Made by a program: the position numbers and the translations under genes. A stretch of 64,000 bases of DNA from the NCBI RefSeq assembly GCF_023074835.1, contig NZ_JALLGW010000001.1, forward strand, positions 1,302,001-1,366,000. Direction: 5' to 3'. Positions within the stretch are counted from its first letter, which is position 1. Every line of letters begins with the position of its first letter. Of the stretch, positions 17,553-25,768 are shown one piece after another. Below the pieces are notes generated by a model. That model saw only the letters and a list, made by a program, of their open reading frames with translations, was not told where the DNA came from and did not search any database. The stretch is from Halomarina salina. Its GTDB lineage: Archaea > Halobacteriota > Halobacteria > Halobacteriales > Haloarculaceae.

Positions 17553-18338
17553 CTACGCTCCTTCGAGGAAGTGCCCCCACGCATTCTTGACGGCGAACGT
17601 CAGGACCGGACGACCCTTCGGGAGCGTGTAGAGGTCGCCGAGGTGGTCCGGTTCCCGGACCGTCCCGTCCCTGAGCGACTGGACGGCGGTGGCGAGCATG
17701 TCCTCCGACTCCTCGAGCAGTCGCCGCTTGACGGCCTCCCACGTCCTGAGGTCGCAGATGTCGACGGTCTTCGACGCGGCGACGCCGCCGCCGTCGAGCG
17801 TCTCGGTCAGCTGTTGAACCGTGATGCCCGCGGTCTGCCGGCCGTGGACGAACTCCCAGAACCCCATCGGCTGGCCGCGGTACTCGGTGAGGTCGCCGTG
17901 GTGGTAGCTCAGCACGCCGTGGTCGAGTTCGGAGAGGACGGGACCGACGAGGAAGCCGAAGCCGAACCTGATGGCCACGTCGACGTCGTCGCAGAACTCG
18001 TCGACCGTCTCCGCCGGAATCCGCTGTTTCCACCCGTCGACGATGGTCGGGTGGACCGACAGCTCCCGCACCGCGTCGCGGTCGACGAGCGTGTCGATAT
18101 CGACGTAGCCACGCTCGCGGCCGGTCTCGACCAGCAGGTTGTTCAGCGTGGCGACGGCCGCCCACTCGCGGAGTTCGACGGCCCGCCGGAGCGTCTCCAG
18201 GGCCGTCGCGTCGTTCTCGTACTCGTTGTAGACGATAGCGGTCACCTCGACGTCGTCGTCGGCATCGAGGAGGTACGCGAGCGCCGCGGCCTGCCAGTCC
18301 CGGACCCGCGGGCCGTTCAGGAGGAGTGCGACGTCCAT
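17553..18338 (-). CDS. Formyltransferase-family protein
   Basis: A 261-residue protein of the 10-formyl-tetrahydrofolate-dependent formyltransferase fold. The catalytic region reads LSYHHGDLTEYRGQPMGFWE (about residues 142-161), with the conserved His and the YRG motif, then GITVQQLTETLDGGGV with the conserved Asp. In methionyl-tRNA and GAR formyltransferases the residue two before the His is Asn. Here it is Ser, so the active site is a variant. It lacks the C-terminal tRNA-binding domain of Fmt, and its partner gene is a polysaccharide deacetylase. I therefore infer an amino-sugar substrate. Its ATG begins one base after the stop of that partner, so the two are one operon. Confidence 0.75.
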   Translation of the reverse strand: MDVALLLNGPRVRDWQAAALAYLLDADDDVEVTAIVYNEYENDATALETLRRAVELREWAAVATLNNLLVETGRERGYVDIDTLVDRDAVRELSVHPTIVDGWKQRIPAETVDEFCDDVDVAIRFGFGFLVGPVLSELDHGVLSYHHGDLTEYRGQPMGFWEFVHGRQTAGITVQQLTETLDGGGVAASKTVDICDLRTWEAVKRRLLEESEDMLATAVQSLRDGTVREPDHLGDLYTLPKGRPVLTFAVKNAWGHFLEGA

Positions 18339-18339
18339 C

Positions 18340-19269
18340 TCACTCCACCACCAGTTCCTCGGGGAGGTCCCGCATCGTCCGGATGCGCAACTCGTCTTCC
18401 GGGACGGTCGAGAGGTACTCCAGGTACGCGTCGAGCACCTCGAACTGGTGTGCGTTGCTGAGGTCGAACAGGTGACACCAGAGGTGGAGCGCCGTCCCCG
18501 ACTCGATGGCGCGCCGCGTCGAGCGAATCAGGTAGAACAGGTGCACCCGCTTGCGCAGGTCGAGTGGGAACGGTCGGAACGCGGGATGCGAGCGCTCTCG
18601 CTGGCCGACCGGGAGCGACCGCGCGGTCAGCGACGGGTACGTCGTGCAGTACGTCTCCAGGACGCCGTCGACGACGCGCGGCTCCCACTGCGGGTGGGGC
18701 GCGGCCGTCAGTTCCCAGAACCGCCCGAGTCGGGACGACGACTCCCTCGTCTTGGCGTACCGGGCGGTCCGAATCCCGTTGCGCCGCAGGACGTGGTTCT
18801 CGGGCTGGGAGTGCCGCGGCGGGACGAACGAGGTGACCGGGCCGTCGAGCGCCCCGTGGAGGTCCTGGACGCGTTCGAGTTCGACGTCGACGAGGCCCTC
18901 GGCGGCCCGCCGACAGAGGAGGTGGGAGAAGGTGTGAGTACACAGTTCGTGGTCGACCCGCGACGCCAGGATGCGGTCGGCCATGTCGGGGGCGTAGAAC
19001 AGCGGGTCCTCCTCGACGCCGGTGCCGGGGTCGGCGTCGTACCAGCCCGGCTCGTACGGCCCCTCGTGCGTCCCTCGACAGCGGTCGAGCAGGAGGTGGC
19101 CGACGATGTCGAACGACATGGGCACACCGCAGCGCTCGGTCGCCGACAGCAGCCGTTCGAGGTACGCCCGCTCGGGCGTGCCGTCGTCCGAGAGGTGGTC
19201 GTCTTTCGGCATGTCGTGGACGCCCCACCCGAGTTCCACTTCGACGCTCATGGTCAACACGCCCGTCAT
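18340..19269 (-). CDS. Polysaccharide deacetylase-family protein (NodB-like)
   Basis: A 309-residue protein of the NodB/polysaccharide deacetylase fold. The metal-binding HxxxH motif is [13 protein letters not shown], the next conserved barrel strand is [14 protein letters not shown], and a C-terminal His strand is [11 protein letters not shown]. At the position of the usual catalytic Asp pair the protein has [10 protein letters not shown], so one or both Asp are Glu. Family members remove N- or O-acyl groups from sugars using a divalent metal. No signal peptide is seen, so it should act in the cytoplasm. The ATG at 19269 is used because the upstream extension to 19365 is Arg/Ser-rich. It is first in the operon with the formyltransferase. 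Confidence 0.78.
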   Translation of the reverse strand: MTGVLTMSVEVELGWGVHDMPKDDHLSDDGTPERAYLERLLSATERCGVPMSFDIVGHLLLDRCRGTHEGPYEPGWYDADPGTGVEEDPLFYAPDMADRILASRVDHELCTHTFSHLLCRRAAEGLVDVELERVQDLHGALDGPVTSFVPPRHSQPENHVLRRNGIRTARYAKTRESSSRLGRFWELTAAPHPQWEPRVVDGVLETYCTTYPSLTARSLPVGQRERSHPAFRPFPLDLRKRVHLFYLIRSTRRAIESGTALHLWCHLFDLSNAHQFEVLDAYLEYLSTVPEDELRIRTMRDLPEELVVE

Positions 19270-19445
19270 GGCTCCTCCGACCCGGTATCGGATGGGCGAA
19301 CGGCTCGTCGCCACCCCTCGTTTCGACGCGTGAGTCTCACTATCATCTGAACGACATGACAACACTAGCTCACTTATTCTTGTCGCCAGCTCCGGTCGCT
19401 TCGGTCGCGCTTCACCGAGAATGTCGGGTGAGGGGGCTACTCGTG

Positions 19446-19820
19446 TCAGTGCGTGTACGTTCGCAGGTGGGCGAGGTGGCCCTCTTCCACGGCGAACACG
19501 TCGACGAAGCCGAACCAGACGCTCCCGTCGGCACGGCGAAGTCGGCCGCGGACCGCCACCTCCGTGCCTCCGGACGCGGAATCGTCACTACTCGTCTCGT
19601 CTGCTGCTTCGCCGTCGAGGACGTACACCGCGTCCAGGTCGTGGCTGGTGTCGGTCTCCGGGCGTTCCTCGCGCATGAACCGGACGAACCGGTCGCCGCC
19701 CTCGATGGACTGGTCCGGCCGGTCGTGGGCGAATCCGGGCGCGAGCAGGTCCGCCAGCGCGTCGTAGTCGGCGTCGTCGATGACGCGATAGTACTCGCGG
19801 GCGAGAGCGACGGCGTCCAT
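19446..19820 (-). CDS. SnoaL/NTF2-like small protein
   Basis: A 124-residue alpha+beta cone-fold protein. The N-terminus ([20 protein letters not shown]) and the strand [20 protein letters not shown] near the C-terminus are the typical ends of NTF2/SnoaL-like proteins, which bind small ligands or act as isomerases, hydrolases or dehydratases. No catalytic set can be assigned. A Ser/Asp/Glu-rich insertion near residues 75-88 is unusual. The gene diverges from tsr3. A TATA-like box on its strand at about 19842-19850 lies 27 bases from the ATG, giving a leaderless transcript. Confidence 0.7.
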   Translation of the reverse strand: MDAVALAREYYRVIDDADYDALADLLAPGFAHDRPDQSIEGGDRFVRFMREERPETDTSHDLDAVYVLDGEAADETSSDDSASGGTEVAVRGRLRRADGSVWFGFVDVFAVEEGHLAHLRTYTH

Positions 19821-19931
19821 GTCCGGACCTCGGCGCTCGGACACAATAACGGCGGTGACACGCGACGAGCGGGCGCGGACCGTCTGACCGTCGAGCGCGT
19901 CGCTTTTGCCGACCCGCCGGGTAGAGAGCGC

Positions 19932-20453
19932 GTGGACCTGCACGTCCGGTACGAGGGCGACGACGACCCGACGAAGTGCAGCGCCCGGAAACTGGCGCGC
20001 TTCGACCTCGCCGCGTTGCACCGCTCGGCGCGAGCGACGCCGACCGGCATCGTGCTGAACCCGTTCGCCGAACAGGCGCTCGCGCCGGGGGACGCGAACC
20101 CTCCCGATGGCGACGGCTTCGACGCGCTCGTCGCCCTCGACTGCTCGTGGGAGACGGCCGAACGCGAGGCGTTCGACCTGCGTGGCCGTCACCGCGCGCT
20201 CCCGTTCCTCGTCGCGGCCAACCCCGTCAACTACGGGACGCCGTTCCAGTTGAACACCGTCGAGGCGTTCGCGGGCGCGCTCTGCATCCTCGGCGACCGC
20301 GAGCACGCCGAGGCCATCCTCTCGAAGTTCCGCTGGGGGCACACGTTCCTCGAACTCAACGAGGAACCGCTCCGGCGCTACGCGGACTGTACGAACTCGG
20401 AGGAGGTGGTCGCCGTCCAGCAGGAGTACCTCGACGCCGGCGAGGGGGCGTAA
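19932..20453 (+). CDS. tsr3: 16S rRNA aminocarboxypropyltransferase Tsr3
   Basis: A 173-residue protein matching Tsr3 (DUF367 plus RLI-like N-terminal segment). The N-terminal [18 protein letters not shown], the central [14 protein letters not shown] and the [19 protein letters not shown] segment are family hallmarks. The family transfers the aminocarboxypropyl group from S-adenosylmethionine to a modified uridine in the small-subunit rRNA during late ribosome maturation. In archaea the acceptor is the equivalent hypermodified position. The GTG start at 19932 gives the normal family length and lies about 26 bases after a CTTTTGCC TATA-like box. It precedes the MFS transporter by 73 bases, with a separate promoter in between. 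Confidence 0.9.
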   Translation: MDLHVRYEGDDDPTKCSARKLARFDLAALHRSARATPTGIVLNPFAEQALAPGDANPPDGDGFDALVALDCSWETAEREAFDLRGRHRALPFLVAANPVNYGTPFQLNTVEAFAGALCILGDREHAEAILSKFRWGHTFLELNEEPLRRYADCTNSEEVVAVQQEYLDAGEGA

Positions 20454-20526
20454 CCGTCGAACGGGCCGTGACTGCGGCCGACCCCGCCGACCAACGTTTA
20501 TCACTCGCGTCGTCGTGTCACGTCGC

Positions 20527-21807
20527 GTGCAGCTGGTCGAGTTCGCCCGCGACGGGGACTGGTCGGTCGTCGCCGGCGCGGGGCTGTTCGTCGCGCTCGC
20601 GGCTGGCGGGTACTACTACAACATCACGTTCGTCCAGCTGGGTCTCGTCGACCTCGGGACGACGGTGGTGGGACTCGACGGCGACACCGTCTCGACCTGG
20701 ATGGCAGGGTTCGCGCTGCTCACCGTCGCCGTCGCGGTGGCGACCGGGTGGACGATGGACCGCCGGGGCTGGAGTCGGTCGGTCCTCACGAAACTCCGTC
20801 TCGTGACGCTCACCGTCGCCGCGCAGTTGCTGCTCGTGGTCGTCGCACCGCTGGTCCGCTCGCCCGCCGGGTTCGGCGCACTCGTCGTCTGGTGTTCGCT
20901 GTCGCTCGGCGTCGCCGTCCCCGCGACGTTCGCGCTCGCGGTCGATCTCGTCCCGGTGCCCGACCGCGGGGCCGTCGGGGCGGCGGCGACGGCCGGCGCG
21001 TTCGGCATCGGCGCGGTGTACCCGCTGGAGTGGGACGTCGTCGCGTTCAGTCGGGTGATGGCCGTCGCCATCGTGCCTGCGCTCGTCGTCCTCGGAACGC
21101 TGGCGGTCCGGGAGAACGCGCTGGTCGCGCGGTGGGACCGCCAGCGGGAACGGTTCGGCGTCGGCAGATTCCGCCGAACCGAGGACGTCACGACCAGGAC
21201 CTTGACGTTCTGGGTGCTCGTCCTGCTGCTGTTCGGAGCGTTCTTCGTCGACAGTCTGGGGTTCCTGCGCATCGTCGAGACGCCGTCGCTGGTCGGCGGG
21301 TCGTGGCAGTCGCCCGACGTCGGTGTCCGGGTGGCCATCGCCGCCAGCCACGTCGCCGGGGCGATAGCCGCCGCGGTCCTCTATCGGAACTTCGGGCGTA
21401 CCTGGCTGTTCTGCTGGGTGTTCGGGACGTTCGCCGTCACGCACCTGCTGTACACGTTCGCCGTCCGGTTCGACACGGGCGGGTCGGTGCTGGCGATGCC
21501 GCTGTTCTACGCGCTGGCGGTGAGCCTCTACACGACGTTCAACTTCGCGCTGTGGGCGGATCTCTCGACGCCCGCGGACGTGGGGCTCCACACCGCCGTC
21601 GGCGTCGGCGTTGCCGGGTGGACGGCGACGTTCCTCAGCACGGCGCTGGCGCTCTCCTTCGAGGCGCGCGGCGTCACGCTGCTCGCGCATCTCGAACTGG
21701 TGAACGCGCTGGCCGTGGTGCTGACGCTCGTCGTCGGCACGCTGCTGTACGTCCGGTGGGCACTGGCGGGCCGGGAGCGGGACCGGAGACGGGAGGTGCG
21801 ACAGTGA
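20527..21807 (+). CDS. MFS-like transporter
   Basis: A protein of about 426 residues with 12 predicted membrane helices in two halves, split by a cytoplasmic loop near residues 200-220 (RWDRQRERFGVGRFRRTEDV). The segment TGWTMDRRGWSRSVLTK between helices 2 and 3 is like the MFS A-motif loop. The substrate is unknown. Two in-frame GTG codons are possible, at 20515 and 20527. The TATA-like GTTTAT is centred near 20499, which places the transcript start at about 20526, so I prefer 20527. Its stop overlaps the GTG of the next gene (GTGA), so the two are translationally coupled. Confidence 0.75.
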   Translation: MQLVEFARDGDWSVVAGAGLFVALAAGGYYYNITFVQLGLVDLGTTVVGLDGDTVSTWMAGFALLTVAVAVATGWTMDRRGWSRSVLTKLRLVTLTVAAQLLLVVVAPLVRSPAGFGALVVWCSLSLGVAVPATFALAVDLVPVPDRGAVGAAATAGAFGIGAVYPLEWDVVAFSRVMAVAIVPALVVLGTLAVRENALVARWDRQRERFGVGRFRRTEDVTTRTLTFWVLVLLLFGAFFVDSLGFLRIVETPSLVGGSWQSPDVGVRVAIAASHVAGAIAAAVLYRNFGRTWLFCWVFGTFAVTHLLYTFAVRFDTGGSVLAMPLFYALAVSLYTTFNFALWADLSTPADVGLHTAVGVGVAGWTATFLSTALALSFEARGVTLLAHLELVNALAVVLTLVVGTLLYVRWALAGRERDRRREVRQ

Positions 21808-22655
21808 ACCTCACTCCCGTCACCGTGTTGCTCGTCGTCGCCGTCCTGCTGGCGGCGGCCGCGGGCGGCGAGGACGTCGATTCGATGCGCGTCGTCCTCG
21901 ACGAAGAACACGTCCTCGACGGCCCGACCGAGACGGTGCTCGTCGCCGGCGGGGCGGTGACGACGGACGGGCCGGTCGACGGGTCGGTGTACGTCGCCGA
22001 CGGCAGCGTCGACGTCGCCAGCACCGTCCGCGGCGACGTGGTGGTGCTGGGCGGCGACGTCCGAATCGCCCCGTCCGCTACGGTCACCGGAACGGTGCAG
22101 GCCATCGGCGGGGACGTCACCGTCGCGGAGGGGGCGTCGGTCGGGAGCGTCGAGCGCGGCGTCCCCGCCGAGGAGGCGGGGACGAGTCCGGTCGGCTTCG
22201 CCCTCCAGACGCTCGTGCTGGCCGCTGTAGGAGCGCTCCTCGCCGACAGACGGCCGCGACTGCTCGGCACCGTCGGGGACGCCGCCACCACCCATCCACT
22301 CGTCAGCGGCGTCGTGGGAGCGCTGTCGACGCTCGCCGCCCTCGCGATGACCGTCCTGCTGGCGTTCACCGTCGTCTTACTCCCGGTGAGCGTGCTGGCG
22401 GTCCTCGTCGGGGCCGTCGTCGTCGGCTACGCCGTCGCCGTGTTCGGTGCCCTGCTCGGACGGCGACTCCCCGTCGACAGCCGACCGGTCGCGGCGGCGG
22501 CGGGCGTCGTCGGCGTCGAGGCACTGCTCGTCGTCCTCCCGCGTGTCCCCGTCGTCGGGTCGCTCGCGGCGCTGGCGCTCCTCGCGGTCGGCGTCGGCGC
22601 GGTCCTGGTAACGGGGTTCGGGCTCCGGCGGTTCGAACCGCCAGCCCTGGAGTGA
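21804..22655 (+). CDS. Membrane protein with bactofilin-like beta-helix segment
   Basis: A 283-residue protein. A hydrophobic N-terminal helix (VTVLLVVAVLLAAAAGG) acts as signal or anchor. Residues about 30-120 show short repeats of the bactofilin kind (VYVADGSVDVASTVRGDVVV, then VLGGDVRIAPSATVTGTVQA), which form a polymerising right-handed beta-helix. Residues about 130-275 hold four or five membrane helices. In this arrangement the beta-helix faces outward. The family is often annotated as polymer-forming. Co-transcription with the MFS transporter (GTGA overlap) suggests a shared membrane or envelope task, but neither substrate nor partner is visible. Confidence 0.7.
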   Translation: MNLTPVTVLLVVAVLLAAAAGGEDVDSMRVVLDEEHVLDGPTETVLVAGGAVTTDGPVDGSVYVADGSVDVASTVRGDVVVLGGDVRIAPSATVTGTVQAIGGDVTVAEGASVGSVERGVPAEEAGTSPVGFALQTLVLAAVGALLADRRPRLLGTVGDAATTHPLVSGVVGALSTLAALAMTVLLAFTVVLLPVSVLAVLVGAVVVGYAVAVFGALLGRRLPVDSRPVAAAAGVVGVEALLVVLPRVPVVGSLAALALLAVGVGAVLVTGFGLRRFEPPALE

Positions 22656-22692
22656 GTCGGCGGTACGTGGCGTCCACCGTCCGTGGCGGCGC

Positions 22693-23151
22693 TCAGGCGT
22701 GGGAGTCGGCGATGGCGGTCAACCGGTCCCGGACGGTCCACGGCGGCGCGATGTCGTCGAGGTCGGTCTCCAGTTCGAGGGCTGCGAGCGCCTCGCGACC
22801 GGCGGTCGTGTCGGGCCGCGAGAGCGCGTGGTAGACGTACGAGAGGCGCAACAGTGCGCGAGCGCGTTCGACGTCGGTGTCCCCGTGAACGCGGAACACG
22901 GTCCGGCCCGAGGCGGGGACGAGCGGGTCGGGCGTCGTCCAGTCCGCCTCCACCAGCGGGTCGTGGAGTGCGCGGCCGAACGTCACCGTCACCTGCCCGC
23001 CGAACGTCGCCGTCCCGACCTCGCGGGTGCCCAGCGAGAAGACGCGGCCACCGGCGCGACCCGGTTCGACCGTCACGCCGGGCCACCTGCTCACCTCGTC
23101 GACGAGGGACTCCATGCGGAGGGACGTGTCTGATTCGGTACGAGAACTCAT
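22693..23151 (-). CDS. Luciferase-domain (DUF5519) family protein
   Basis: A 152-residue soluble protein. It carries the DUF5519 pattern: WPGVTVEPGRAGGRVFSLG, then GTATFGGQVTVTFGRALHD, then a helical C-terminal part (ARALLRLSYVYHALSRPD). The name derives from weak similarity to fungal luciferase. No luciferase activity should be assumed. In family members the conserved G-x-R and F-G-R-x-L-H motifs suggest a small-ligand-binding fold. The gene is followed at some distance by nothing co-directional, so it appears monocistronic. Its AT-rich upstream segment (about 23160-23180) includes a TATA-like TTTAAG on the other strand reading. Confidence 0.65.
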   Translation of the reverse strand: MSSRTESDTSLRMESLVDEVSRWPGVTVEPGRAGGRVFSLGTREVGTATFGGQVTVTFGRALHDPLVEADWTTPDPLVPASGRTVFRVHGDTDVERARALLRLSYVYHALSRPDTTAGREALAALELETDLDDIAPPWTVRDRLTAIADSHA

Positions 23152-23251
23152 ACCACAACTACGTCGCGAGAGATATTTAAGCTACACTCAGAGAACGGCG
23201 GTGAGAGGGCTTCTCGGGCCGGCTCTCCGTCGTCTCGGCAGGTGCCCGCTC

Positions 23252-24286
23252 TCACCAGCGGAACCCCCGGCCGTCGCCGGGCGAGAGCGGACTGGTCGGC
23301 AGACCGTCGGGGACGTCGGGGTCGTTGTAGCCGCCGGGGGCGACGTCGTTCGGGCCGTCGGGGTAGAACACCGACGCTAACCGCTGAATCTGGCCGCGGC
23401 CCACGCCGAGTTCGAACTGGCCGCCGCCGTACAGCGTCACGTCGCGGCCGAGCGCGTACTCGACGCTGTCGAGCAGCGACTCGACGGTGCCGAACCGCGA
23501 GGGCTTGACGTTGAGCCACGACGGTTCGAACGACAGCGTCCGGATGGAGTCGACGCCGGTGATGGGCGCGTCCCAGGAGATGCGGTCGGCGGCGGCCTCG
23601 ACGATGGGCCGCGTCTCCTCGGTCAGCGCCGGGTCCTCGATGGTCGCCTCGGGGAAGCCGTCGACGACACGCTCGTAGAGGTCGGCGTCGGGGTCCTGGT
23701 CGACCTCCGTCCCGTGGTACTGACCCTTCAGGTCGAGGATGCGGATGGGGTACTCCGCGAGGTCCGCGACCAGTGCGTCGTCCCACTCGCTGGTCGGGTC
23801 GAGTTTGAACTCGGTGTCCGGGTACGCGTCGAGGATGGCGTCGAGCCGGTCGGTGCTCGGGTCCTCGCCCAGGCGCGTCGAGACGACGAACCGCATCGCC
23901 TGGCTCTCGCGGTCGAGGGCGCTCGCGAGGTCGGTGTCGGCCTGCCGGAGTGTCAGATCGAGCGCCGCGCTCTCGAACGCCCAGCGGCGGTAGTGGTGGG
24001 ACGCCTCTCGCTCGGGCGGTTCGGGGAACAGGTCGAGGTCGGAGAGGTGCTCGGAGAACGACGCCAGCGTGTACTCGCCCGCGAGGTCCAGGTCGTGCCC
24101 GACCAGTCGCTCGTGGTCCTCGGTGTCGTAGGTGACGTCCTCGCCCAGTCCCGTCTCCCCGTCGCCCGACAGCGAGACGGTGGTCGTCGTCCGGTCGAAC
24201 CCAGAGGAGGTGGCGCGTTCCTGCGTCGAGCGCTCGTGACCCTCGATACGCAACGACAGGTCGGCGAGACGGTCGTACAACGGCAT
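23252..24286 (-). CDS. Enolase-superfamily protein (mandelate racemase/muconate lactonising type)
   Basis: A 344-residue protein with the two-domain enolase-superfamily layout: an N-terminal capping domain (1-110), then a TIM barrel. Barrel-strand residues are visible in order: a Lys in TEFKLDPTSEWDD, an Asp in RILDLKGQYHG, a Glu in ATIEDPALTEE, and a Lys in WLNVKPSRFGTVESLLDSV. The last resembles the catalytic Lys strand of o-succinylbenzoate synthase and N-acylamino-acid racemase. The substrate is not decided by this context, and no menaquinone genes are nearby. It diverges from L40e. A TTAACG box about 27 bases upstream of the ATG supports a leaderless start. Confidence 0.72.
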   Translation of the reverse strand: MPLYDRLADLSLRIEGHERSTQERATSSGFDRTTTTVSLSGDGETGLGEDVTYDTEDHERLVGHDLDLAGEYTLASFSEHLSDLDLFPEPPEREASHHYRRWAFESAALDLTLRQADTDLASALDRESQAMRFVVSTRLGEDPSTDRLDAILDAYPDTEFKLDPTSEWDDALVADLAEYPIRILDLKGQYHGTEVDQDPDADLYERVVDGFPEATIEDPALTEETRPIVEAAADRISWDAPITGVDSIRTLSFEPSWLNVKPSRFGTVESLLDSVEYALGRDVTLYGGGQFELGVGRGQIQRLASVFYPDGPNDVAPGGYNDPDVPDGLPTSPLSPGDGRGFRW

Positions 24287-24371
24287 ATGCCCACAACGCG
24301 ACCCGTGGCCTTAACGCTCATCGCCGTCCGCTACTCGCAATCCTTAACCGCGCCGGCCCAGAGAACCGAAC

Positions 24372-24521
24372 ATGGCCAGTTTCGAGGAAGCGGAAAACCG
24401 GATGCTCAACAAGATGATCTGTATGCGGTGTAACGCCCGCAACTCGCCCGAGGCGAACAAGTGCCGCAAGTGCGGCTACAAGAACCTCCGCCCGAAGGCG
24501 AAAGAGCGCCGCGCGGTCTAA
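24372..24521 (+). CDS. rpl40e: Ribosomal protein L40e
   Basis: A 49-residue ribosomal protein of the large subunit. It is a C4 zinc ribbon: Cys17 and Cys20 ([10 protein letters not shown]), Cys31 and Cys34 ([11 protein letters not shown]), ending in the basic tail [10 protein letters not shown]. It is much more basic than its neighbours, as expected for an rRNA-binding protein. A CCTTAACC box centred about 26 bases upstream supports the ATG at 24372 and a leaderless mRNA. It stands alone with its own promoter. A strong GC hairpin lies 20 bases downstream of the stop. Confidence 0.95.
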   Translation: MASFEEAENRMLNKMICMRCNARNSPEANKCRKCGYKNLRPKAKERRAV

Positions 24522-24540
24522 ACCCACCTTTTATCCACGC

Positions 24541-24675
24541 GCCGGGGTCGCTCCGCGACCCCGGCAGTGTAAAAGCTGGACCAAAAGGATTCCCTCACCC
24601 TCGCAGTCGCTACGCTCCCTTGAGGGATTCGGTCACCCCGCTCGCTCACTGCGTTCGCTCGCGGCAGGGTAACTA
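24541..24675. repeat. Hairpin-rich intergenic cassette after L40e
   Basis: The 263-base gap between L40e and the phoU-like gene holds no gene. It starts with a perfect 10-bp hairpin, GCCGGGGTCG / CGACCCCGGC (24541-24565, five-base loop). Next come the AT-richer GTGTAAAAGCTGGACCAAAA and a 7-bp TCCCTCA/TGAGGGA inverted repeat (24591-24597 with 24621-24627). Short GCTCGC/GCGTTCGCTCGCGG tracts follow. The first hairpin may mark the end of the L40e transcript. The remainder resembles the repeat interiors at 11.5, 42.1 and 49.5 kb but lacks their CTCGAAAG ends. Confidence 0.5.
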
Positions 24676-24784
24676 GGCGTAGATAACTCGGTCGAGCATG
24701 AGGATTCTGCCTCCGAGCTATCGGTGAATACAGTGGCACTCAGTTCGAGCGCTGACGATTCGTCGGCGTTCGCTTTCCACATAG

Positions 24785-25768
24785 CTACGACGACCCGTCC
24801 CAGTAGGCCGCCTCGACTGCGACGTCGGCCACGCCGGTCGCGGCCGCGACCGTACGGTGGAGGCTGCCGGTCGCGCGGGCGGCCGTCGTCGCCGACGTGC
24901 GCTCCGGGACGGTGGGAACGCGGTCGGCCAGTCGCTCGCAGGTCGCGGCCGCCCGGTGGGCACGCTGGCGGTCCGCCATCTCGACGGGGAGCGCGGTCCT
25001 GACCGTCGTCTCGAGCACCGACCGCGACTCGCGGGAGAGGTCCCCGAACGCCGCCGCCCAGCCCTCGGGCGGCGCGTCCGTCTCGGCGGCGAGGGCGACG
25101 AGCGTCGCGGCGGCCCTCGCGACCGCCTGGAGGTGGCCGGCGACCCGTCGGGACGCCCAGACGGTGTACCGCGAGCGAATCGCGTCGTCAGTGTACGAGC
25201 AGGGGCGGGCGGCCCGACTCGCGTAGCGGTCGACGAGCGCGAGTTTGGCCGCGATGTCGGCCCCGTCGTCGACCATCAACTCGGCCGTCTCCGGGTCGCC
25301 CTCGACGAACGCGTCGGTCGCGTGGCGGTGCATCGACTGGACCGACTGGTGCATCCCGGAGACGACGCGGTCGACGGGGAGTCGGTCCATGTCCAGCAGC
25401 ACCTGCAGTCGAAGCTCCGTCGGCGACTCCTCGACCGTCTCCAGTCCGCGGAGGCCGCGCGATGCCTCCGCGGCGGCGTGCGTGCAGTCCCCGTCCAGTC
25501 CGCCGTCGTCGACGAGCGTGAACTCGTCGTAGCCGAGGCGGTACAGCGCTCGGACAGTCCGGGCGACGGAGGACGGGTCACACGAGCGAACGTCGACGCG
25601 TCGGCCGTCGTCGCTGGTCGGGTTCGGGTCGACGACGAGACGTCCGTCGTCGTCCGGTCGGAGCGTGAGCCGCTCGCCCACCTCGATGCCCTGCTCGGCC
25701 GCCCACTCCTTCGGCAGCGACACGGTGAACGTGGACCCGCCGCTGAGCTGGACCTTTCGCTGGACCAT
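24785..25768 (-). CDS. PhoU-like phosphate-signalling protein with N-terminal AbrB/SpoVT domain
   Basis: A 327-residue protein. Residues 1-45 form an AbrB/SpoVT-type swapped-hairpin DNA-binding domain (QRKVQLSGGSTFTVSLPKEW, then an LTLRPDDDGRLVV strand). Residues from about 110 are helical bundles of the PhoU type (MHQSVQSMHRHATDAFVEGD). PhoU proteins report Pst transporter state and repress phosphate genes. The fused DNA-binding domain suggests this archaeal version may bind DNA directly, which is inference. Its ATG overlaps the pstB stop by one base (TAATG), so it is the last gene of the pst operon. Confidence 0.85.
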   Translation of the reverse strand: MVQRKVQLSGGSTFTVSLPKEWAAEQGIEVGERLTLRPDDDGRLVVDPNPTSDDGRRVDVRSCDPSSVARTVRALYRLGYDEFTLVDDGGLDGDCTHAAAEASRGLRGLETVEESPTELRLQVLLDMDRLPVDRVVSGMHQSVQSMHRHATDAFVEGDPETAELMVDDGADIAAKLALVDRYASRAARPCSYTDDAIRSRYTVWASRRVAGHLQAVARAAATLVALAAETDAPPEGWAAAFGDLSRESRSVLETTVRTALPVEMADRQRAHRAAATCERLADRVPTVPERTSATTAARATGSLHRTVAAATGVADVAVEAAYWDGSS

